From CAZZBK01 sp964652155 (GTDB taxonomy: Bacteria; Planctomycetota; Planctomycetia; Pirellulales; PNKZ01), in contig CAZZBK010000110.1 of assembly GCA_964652155.1 (NCBI GenBank), positions 1 through 20,801 of the forward strand: 20,801 nucleotides of DNA, read 5' to 3'. Positions within the stretch are counted from its first letter, which is position 1; the number at the start of each line of letters is the position of its first letter. This document shows positions 16,139 through 20,801 of the stretch, in pieces. The position numbers and the translations under genes were made by a program. Under the pieces are notes generated by a model. That model was not told the origin of the DNA. It was given only the letters and a program-made list of their open reading frames with translations, and made no database searches.

Positions 16139-16864
16139 CTACGCGGCCCAGCGCTGCTCAGGCCGGGACGGCGTGCGTGTCGTCTCCCGCGCTACTGGCT
16201 CGTCACGCATGATCTGGTGGCGCGCAAACAGCAGCAGCGACATGAGCAGCGCGACGTTGCCAAGCATCTCGCAACCCTCTTCGAGCATCACACCCCGCTG
16301 ATCTTTCGGCGTGATCCAAGCCAACTCGGCCAGCACGGCAGTCGCGTAGAAGCCGGCCACGCTGAGCCAAGCGAGCGCGGCCGAGGCGCAGACGCGCATC
16401 CGCCACAAGATCTGCGCTCCGATGACCGACAGCACGGCGAAGTAGCCCATCACCCACCAGATCGTGCCGTCGTGGATGAGTCGTTCGCCGGTGACGTGCG
16501 ACATCAGCTCCTTGAACGCCTCGTGCACGCTTGAGCATTCGTCGATGCTCATCACGAGCCAGCAGGCCGCCCCCCACAGCCAGAGCCGTCGGCCGCGCGT
16601 CTCGTTCGCATGCACGACATACACCAGCGTGCTGGCCAACGCGGCGAACAGCAGCGTCACCGTGCTGAACCACACGGCCAAGCTCCCTTCGCCATCGAGA
16701 TCGAACGCCGCCACGCGGCCGTCGGTCGTCTGTGGAGCCAGCAGCGGCATCAGCGAGTAGAGGGCTTCCAGGCCGCCGACCATCAACAGTGCCGCCAGTC
16801 CGCCCAGCACGTAGGCGCGTGGGCGGCGCGGGACAAGGTCGATCAGTCGTATGTGCGGGTTCAT
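16139..16864 (-). CDS. Six-helix membrane protein of unknown function with DE-x4-HE motif
   Basis: A 241-residue integral membrane protein. Predicted helices are at about 18-40, 61-84, 94-108, 134-156, 161-183 and 194-214. Helix 3 ends in MSIDECSSVHEAF (D108, E109, H114, E115), and the last helix begins with LEEGCEMLG (E195, E196, E199). These acidic and histidine residues recur in related uncharacterised bacterial membrane proteins I remember, and could bind metal or form an active site at the membrane surface; this is inference. ATG 16864 is chosen because the longer frame to 17047 would overlap the divergent oxidoreductase gene and its promoter. It is convergent with the protease gene (14 bases apart) and divergent from the oxidoreductase gene. 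Confidence 0.8.
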   Translation of the reverse strand: MNPHIRLIDLVPRRPRAYVLGGLAALLMVGGLEALYSLMPLLAPQTTDGRVAAFDLDGEGSLAVWFSTVTLLFAALASTLVYVVHANETRGRRLWLWGAACWLVMSIDECSSVHEAFKELMSHVTGERLIHDGTIWWVMGYFAVLSVIGAQILWRMRVCASAALAWLSVAGFYATAVLAELAWITPKDQRGVMLEEGCEMLGNVALLMSLLLFARHQIMRDEPVARETTRTPSRPEQRWAA

Positions 16865-16944
16865 CACGATGGATGTGCCGTGGGCAAGCGGAGTCTGCTG
16901 GGGGAGCAAATCATAGCGAGATTGAGCCCACGCAGAAAGATAGA

Positions 16945-16974
16945 TTGACGCTAGCACGCTCCCCTCAGTACGAT
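16945..16974 (+). promoter_or_regulatory. Predicted promoter of the Gfo/Idh/MocA gene
   Basis: TTGACG (16945-16950), an 18-base spacer and TACGAT (16969-16974). Transcription would start near 16981, leaving a leader of about 29 bases before ATG 17010. Confidence 0.5.
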
Positions 16975-17009
16975 CCGACCCAGTGCTACCTGACAGGACG
17001 AATGCGGCA

Positions 17010-18320
17010 ATGATGCACGGACGAATCACCCGTCGCGGCTGGCTCAAAACGACGGCCGTGGTCGGCGCGCTCGGTGCCGTTGGTACGGGCGGTTACGCGC
17101 TGAGTCAGCGGCGCATTCGGCTTGGCCTGATCGGTGCCGGTGGGCGCGGTACGCAACTGGCGAACGTCCTGCGCTGGACCCGGGCTCGACCGCTCTACGG
17201 CGACGTGCTCGCGGTTTGCGACGTGCATGCCGCGCGGGCACGCCAACTCCGCGACGCGTATTTTCCCCAGGCCGAGTTGGTTGCTAGCTACGCGAAACTC
17301 CTGGAGCGCGACGATCTCGACGCCGTCGTCATTGCCACGCCCGATCACTGGCACACGGCGATGTCGCTGGCCGCGCTCGATGCCGGCAAGGCGGTGTACT
17401 GCGAGAAGCCCCTGACACTGACCGTGGCCGAGGGGCAGCAACTCGTCCGCGCCGTGCAGCAGCGACCGCAGGTGTTTCAGGTCGGCACCCAGCAGCGGAG
17501 CGGCTGGATGTTTCAGACCGCGTGTGCGCTCGTTCGCAACGGTCGGCTCGGTCCGTTGCAGCGCATCAAGGTGTCGCTGCCGAACGCCTCGCTGCCCCCG
17601 GGCAGCTTTGCCGGGCCGTTCACCCATGAGCCGCCGCCCGCGGAGCTCGATTGGAACGCCTGGCTCGGCCAGGCCCCCTGGGTCGAGTTTTGCAAGCAGC
17701 GATACAATCCGTTCCGCTGGTGGTTCGAGTACAGCGGCGGCTTCATGACCGACTGGGGCGCGCATCATATCGACATCGCGCAGTGGGCGATGGGCCTCGA
17801 ACACGGCGGACCCACGCAGATCGAGGCCCAGGCCGAATTGCCCAACATCCCCAACGGGTACAACACGCCGCAAGACCTCCAGGTGCGGCTGAGCTACGAG
17901 AACGGCGTGACGATGGATGTCGTGCTCGACAGTAAAGTAAGCGGCATCGAGTTCGTCGGCGAGCAAGGCTCGATCTTCGTCAATCGCCGTCGCGTCACCG
18001 GCGAGCCGCTGGAGCGCCTCGCGCACGATCCACTGCCTGCCAACGCCACTCGATTGGCCAACGGCGTGCGCCCTTGGGGCACGATGAACGACATTCACAT
18101 GCTCGAGTTTCTGCACTGCGTCGAGACCGGCGCGCAACCCATCTCCGACGTGGCCAGCCAACATCGCAGCGCGACGGTATGCCATCTGGCCAATATCGCC
18201 ATCCGGCTCGGACGCAAATTGACCTGGGACCCGCAACAGGAACACTTCGTCAACGACATCGAAGCCAACGGCATGCTCAGCCGTCCGCAGCGCGACGAGT
18301 TCCGGTTCCTATCAAGTTAG
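17010..18320 (+). CDS. Tat-exported Gfo/Idh/MocA-family NAD(P)-dependent oxidoreductase
   Basis: A 436-residue protein. The N-terminus has a twin-arginine signal (TRRGWLK, then a hydrophobic stretch ending near TGGYAL), so the folded, cofactor-loaded enzyme is probably exported or anchored on the outer side of the inner membrane. The Rossmann domain follows with IRLGLIGAGGRGTQLAN, VIATPDHWHTAMSLAALDAG and the family signature YCEKPLTLT, whose lysine is the usual catalytic contact. The C-terminal sheet domain includes GGFMTDWGAHHIDIAQWAMG, which carries the typical acidic/histidine substrate residues. Planctomycetes have many such proteins, usually linked to sugar or sugar-derivative metabolism; the substrate cannot be told here. 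ATG 17010 or 17013 is likely, with AGGA a little far upstream. It ends in a hairpin shared with the convergent nucleoside hydrolase. Confidence 0.92.
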   Translation: MMHGRITRRGWLKTTAVVGALGAVGTGGYALSQRRIRLGLIGAGGRGTQLANVLRWTRARPLYGDVLAVCDVHAARARQLRDAYFPQAELVASYAKLLERDDLDAVVIATPDHWHTAMSLAALDAGKAVYCEKPLTLTVAEGQQLVRAVQQRPQVFQVGTQQRSGWMFQTACALVRNGRLGPLQRIKVSLPNASLPPGSFAGPFTHEPPPAELDWNAWLGQAPWVEFCKQRYNPFRWWFEYSGGFMTDWGAHHIDIAQWAMGLEHGGPTQIEAQAELPNIPNGYNTPQDLQVRLSYENGVTMDVVLDSKVSGIEFVGEQGSIFVNRRRVTGEPLERLAHDPLPANATRLANGVRPWGTMNDIHMLEFLHCVETGAQPISDVASQHRSATVCHLANIAIRLGRKLTWDPQQEHFVNDIEANGMLSRPQRDEFRFLSS

Positions 18321-18337
18321 CCGCTGTGCGGCTAACT
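18315..18337. terminator. Perfect 10-bp hairpin between convergent genes
   Basis: AGTTAGCCGC (18315-18324) / GCGGCTAACT (18328-18337) with a TGT loop. It includes the oxidoreductase stop codon and lies directly beyond the nucleoside hydrolase stop. No T-tract follows, so it may terminate both strands weakly or protect 3' ends. Confidence 0.55.
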
Positions 18338-18338
18338 C

Positions 18339-19274
18339 TTACTCTGGTATCGCGGCGAGCGAGCGCAGGATCACGTCCATCACCCCGACGGCATCGACTT
18401 CCATCGCCACTTCCATGCGCATCCGCGGCTCGGGCACCGGCCGGCGATCGAACACCGTCGCGCCCAGCGTCACGTCCCCCGACGCCTCGACGTCCCCCGG
18501 CAACGACTGCATGGTGAACAGCTCGGGATGCAACAGCAGCGTCAGGCCGACGGCCGCGGGGAGCTGGATCGTCTCTTGTCCCCAATGCTGCCGGTAGCCG
18601 CGGAACATCTGGGGCAACAGCCGACGCAGCAATCGCCCGACGCGCGTGTGCTCGAGCGGCAATTGATCGAAATGATCGAGGGTCATCGACACCTGCTGAG
18701 TCACGTCGAGCGGCACGACCCGTTTGGTGGTGCGGGAGTGAAACACCGCGCGGGCCGCGGCGGGGTCGCTGTAGATGTTGAACTCGGCGGCCGCCGTCAC
18801 ATTGCCCGCCGCGCGGACCGTGCCGCCGGTGATGACCAACTCGCCAACCAATCCCACGAGCGCCGCATCGCGCAAAAATAACTGCGCCACATTGGTCAAC
18901 GGGCCCAGCGTCAGAATGGTCACCTGCTCTGGCGCGGAGCGCAGTTCATCGAGCAGCACCTTGTCGCTCGTGTGACGATGATGCAGTTGGGCACAAGGGA
19001 ACTCGACCCCTGCGAGCCCGTTCGAGCCATGCAACCACTGCATGTCGGCCACGGGGGTGCGGAGCGGTTCGATCGCCGCGCCCACGCGCGGCCAGCGTGG
19101 CGGATCCAGTTGCTCGATCAGCGCCTGGACGTTTTTCGTCGCCTGCTCGGCCCCGACCGTCCCGGCGACCGCCGTCACCGCGACCACGTCCAAATCTGGA
19201 TGAAACAACGCCATCGCGAGCGCCACGGCGTCATCGATGCCAGGATCTACGTCCAAAATCACCTTGCGAGCCAT
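18339..19274 (-). CDS. Inosine-uridine-preferring-type nucleoside hydrolase
   Basis: A 311-residue protein of the IUNH family, which hydrolyses the N-glycosidic bond of ribonucleosides for salvage. The N-terminal calcium/ribose signature VILDVDPGIDDAVAL is intact (D8, D10, D14, D15). ILTLGPLTNVAQLFL, ELVITGGTV and the ribose-contact AAEFNIYSDPAAA are present. Unusually, the C-terminal helix that normally carries the catalytic His and the last calcium-binding Asp (HDPLAVA type) reads IQLPAAVGL, so that pair is replaced by Q237-L238. Activity or substrate range may therefore differ from classical IUNH. The length is normal and no signal peptide is seen, so it is cytoplasmic. A TTGTTT-18-TACAAT promoter lies upstream. 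Confidence 0.88.
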   Translation of the reverse strand: MARKVILDVDPGIDDAVALAMALFHPDLDVVAVTAVAGTVGAEQATKNVQALIEQLDPPRWPRVGAAIEPLRTPVADMQWLHGSNGLAGVEFPCAQLHHRHTSDKVLLDELRSAPEQVTILTLGPLTNVAQLFLRDAALVGLVGELVITGGTVRAAGNVTAAAEFNIYSDPAAARAVFHSRTTKRVVPLDVTQQVSMTLDHFDQLPLEHTRVGRLLRRLLPQMFRGYRQHWGQETIQLPAAVGLTLLLHPELFTMQSLPGDVEASGDVTLGATVFDRRPVPEPRMRMEVAMEVDAVGVMDVILRSLAAIPE

Positions 19275-19327
19275 GAGCAGGCCATCCTTGACGAGAGGGC
19301 AATTCGGGCGGCGAATACCTGCGCTCG

Positions 19328-19357
19328 ATTGTAGAGCCAGCCCCGGGACCGAAACAA
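19328..19357 (-). promoter_or_regulatory. Candidate promoter of the nucleoside hydrolase gene
   Basis: On the minus strand TTGTTT (19357-19352), an 18-base spacer and TACAAT (19333-19328), about 53 bases before the ATG at 19274. The -10 is good and the -35 partial. Confidence 0.4.
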
Positions 19358-19425
19358 GCGGCAGGACTCCAGATGCCTTGCCCCGATTGCACGAGGATGG
19401 CCGAGTCCCTTTCTCCCACCCTTCA

Positions 19426-19521
19426 AGCGTCTAACAAAATGGCTGGTGACGGTCCCAATTTTTTGAGGGCCGACGAGAAAAATCGGACTGTCCCCCTCGC
19501 TGCTGCCATTTGTTAGACGCT
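19426..19521. mobile_element. MITE-like nested palindrome (about 96 bp)
   Basis: The ends are AGCGTCTAACAAAATGGC (19426-19443) and GCCATTTGTTAGACGCT (19505-19521), inverted copies differing by one A. Inside lies a second imperfect inverted pair, GGTCCCAATTTTTT against AAAAATCGGACTGTCCCC. There is no coding capacity. Such small palindromes with GGGACTGTCCC-type cores resemble REP/MITE elements moved in trans by a transposase. Whether it is mobile here is inference. Confidence 0.55.
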
Positions 19522-19526
19522 CTTAG

Positions 19527-19634
19527 AAGGTGCCCGCAGGGCGGATGAGGGGATCGCAAGGCGAAATATCGCTGCGCTACACCCTCATCTGGCTCACTTC
19601 GTTCGCCATCCTCGTCCAAGGGGGAGAAGGGTGA
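19527..19634. repeat. Probable dispersed intergenic repeat next to the MITE-like element
   Basis: The stretch contains GAAGGTGCCCGCAGGGCGGATGAGG and, further on, ACCCTCATC and GGGGGAGAAGGGTG. These words resemble hairpin-rich repeats I remember as scattered through planctomycete genomes. Related words (CGAGGATGG, CTTTCTCCCACCCTTC) stand on the other side of the MITE-like element at 19392-19424. No gene is visible in 19275-19741. Confidence 0.35.
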
Positions 19635-19700
19635 TGCAGCGTCGCGGTCATCCAATCTCGACCGCAGCGCGGACGGATAGAGTGTCGCGCCCACACTCGT

Positions 19701-19706
19701 TATGAT
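19701..19706 (+). promoter_or_regulatory. Possible -10 box of trpD
   Basis: TATGAT lies 35 bases before the trpD ATG. No good -35 is seen at the proper distance (TAGAGT at 19678), so this is weak. Confidence 0.25.
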
Positions 19707-19741
19707 GAGAGCCTCTCCGAGCGACACCCACTACGAACGAC

Positions 19742-20764
19742 ATGAATACTCGTCACGACCTATTGGGCCGCGTTAGCGGCGGCGAACACCTCGCGCGGCA
19801 GGAAATGGCCGACACGATCGACCAGGTGATGCGCGGCGACTGGCCCGATCATGAATTGGCGCTGCTGCTCACGGCGCTCCACCACAAAGGGGAGACCGTG
19901 GCCGAGGTGGCCGGGGCGGCCGAGGCCCTGCGGCGGCACATGACCCCCATCCGCACATCTCGCCCGGATCTGATCGATACCTGCGGCACCGGCGGCGACG
20001 CGTCAGGGACGTTTAACATCAGCACGGCCGCCGCCCTCGTCACGGCCGCCGCCGGCGTGCCGGTCGCCAAGCATGGCAATCGCAAAATCACCAGCCGGAC
20101 CGGCTCGGCCGACGTGCTCACCGAGTTGGGCGTGAACATCGAGGCCAGCGTGACCTGTGTCGAAGCGTGCCTCGACGAGTTGGGGATCGGCTTCTGTTTC
20201 GCCCCCTTGCTGCACCCGGCCATGAAGCGCGTCGCACAAGTCCGGCGGCAACTCGCGTTTCCGACAATCTTCAACATCCTCGGGCCGCTCTCGAATCCGG
20301 CCCTGGCACCGTATCAGCTGTTGGGAGTTGGCCGCGCGGCGCTCCGCCCTCTGATGGCCGAAGCCCTGGCGCAGCTCGGCACGCGCCGCGCGCTGGTTGT
20401 CAGCGGCGATGACGGTCTGGACGAGGTGACGCTCGCCACCAGCTCGCAGGTGAGCGAGGCCTCGAGTGCCGGGGTGCGTTCGTTTACTTGGCAGCCCGAG
20501 GCGTTTGGCCTCGCCTCGCAAAGTCTCGCCGGCATGCAAGTCGAAACGCCCGCCGAGAGCGCCGCGATGATTCGCCGGATTCTTGCCGGAGAGCGTGGCG
20601 CGGCACGTGACATCGTGGTGCTCAACGCCGCCGCCGCCGTCTGGACCGTCGGGGCCGAAGCGACGCCGCTGCGAGCTGCGGAGCGCGTGGCCAACGCCAT
20701 CGACTGCGGCGCTGCCGCCGCGTTGCTCGCTCAACTCGCCGCGCGAACGCAGCGCGGCGAGTGA
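19742..20764 (+). CDS. trpD: Anthranilate phosphoribosyltransferase
   Basis: A 340-residue protein of normal TrpD length. It joins anthranilate to PRPP to give phosphoribosyl-anthranilate, the second step of tryptophan synthesis, in the cytoplasm. The N-terminal helical domain (residues 1-70) is followed by the glycine-rich PRPP loop DTCGTGGD (79-86), the TFNISTAAALV helix, KHGNR, and the SRTGSADVLTELG anthranilate/PRPP loop. NILGPLSNP and the magnesium-binding acidic GLDEVTL are also present. All catalytic motifs look intact. A few bacterial paralogues use other aromatic acceptors, but nothing here suggests that. No other trp gene lies in the window, so the gene stands alone on this side; the last 37 bases after its stop contain nothing recognisable. 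Confidence 0.95.
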   Translation: MNTRHDLLGRVSGGEHLARQEMADTIDQVMRGDWPDHELALLLTALHHKGETVAEVAGAAEALRRHMTPIRTSRPDLIDTCGTGGDASGTFNISTAAALVTAAAGVPVAKHGNRKITSRTGSADVLTELGVNIEASVTCVEACLDELGIGFCFAPLLHPAMKRVAQVRRQLAFPTIFNILGPLSNPALAPYQLLGVGRAALRPLMAEALAQLGTRRALVVSGDDGLDEVTLATSSQVSEASSAGVRSFTWQPEAFGLASQSLAGMQVETPAESAAMIRRILAGERGAARDIVVLNAAAAVWTVGAEATPLRAAERVANAIDCGAAAALLAQLAARTQRGE

Positions 20765-20801
20765 TCCTCAGTCAATGAACTTCATAGGCCGAGCAACGCG
20801 A

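Noticed and set aside
16865..17047. Longer form of the six-helix membrane protein starting at 17047
   Set aside because: It would overlap the start and promoter of the divergent oxidoreductase gene and adds a non-conserved leader.

Overview
The window looks like chromosome of a planctomycete, probably from the Pirellulales or a neighbouring order. This is an inference from gene content, not a database match. The pointers are an ECF sigma factor next to a giant modular Ser/Thr kinase (HC2 zinc finger, kinase with DMG in place of DFG, LRR, lectin-like and SUMF1 modules), a twin-arginine Gfo/Idh/MocA oxidoreductase, an FHA/coiled-coil membrane protein, a C4 TraR/DksA protein, GC-rich DNA and few clear Shine-Dalgarno sites.

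Left part (1-5914): an ECF sigma factor (366-971) is followed by a very large sigma-linked receptor-type kinase. The kinase reading frame runs from about 1094 to 5914 but is broken by one in-frame TAA at 1613-1615, just before the glycine-rich ATP loop. The upstream piece carries the HC2 zinc finger. The downstream piece carries the rest of the kinase, a membrane helix, LRRs, a lectin-like domain and two SUMF1-like modules.

Junction region (5915-7028): this stretch holds decayed and small genes. On the minus strand there is a PIN-toxin relic, frameshifted and truncated against the kinase 3' end, with an antitoxin-like tail upstream of it. At 6695-6722 lies an isolated 3' end of a tRNA-Pro followed by a terminator hairpin. 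An isolated tRNA 3' end is the usual scar of integration into a tRNA gene, so the left part may be a genomic island and everything to the right the older chromosome.

Right part (7029-20801): housekeeping and conserved genes. A small DUF5808-like membrane protein is divergent from sucC-sucD (succinyl-CoA synthetase, strong TTGACC-18-TATAAT promoter), and sucD is followed by a class V alanine/serine-glyoxylate aminotransferase. The convergent FHA/coiled-coil/two-helix protein is separated by a 640-bp, hairpin-rich divergent spacer from a TraR/DksA-type regulator. Next come an exported HtrA-like serine protease, a six-helix membrane protein of unknown function, a Tat-exported Gfo/Idh/MocA oxidoreductase, a convergent inosine-uridine-type nucleoside hydrolase, an intergenic region with a nested MITE-like palindrome, and trpD (anthranilate phosphoribosyltransferase).

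No CRISPR array, rRNA, complete tRNA or intact insertion sequence was seen. The most notable points are the stop-interrupted sigma/kinase module, the candidate island boundary at the tRNA-Pro scar with the broken toxin gene beside it, the nested palindromic element before trpD, and the nucleoside hydrolase that lacks the usual His-Asp pair.
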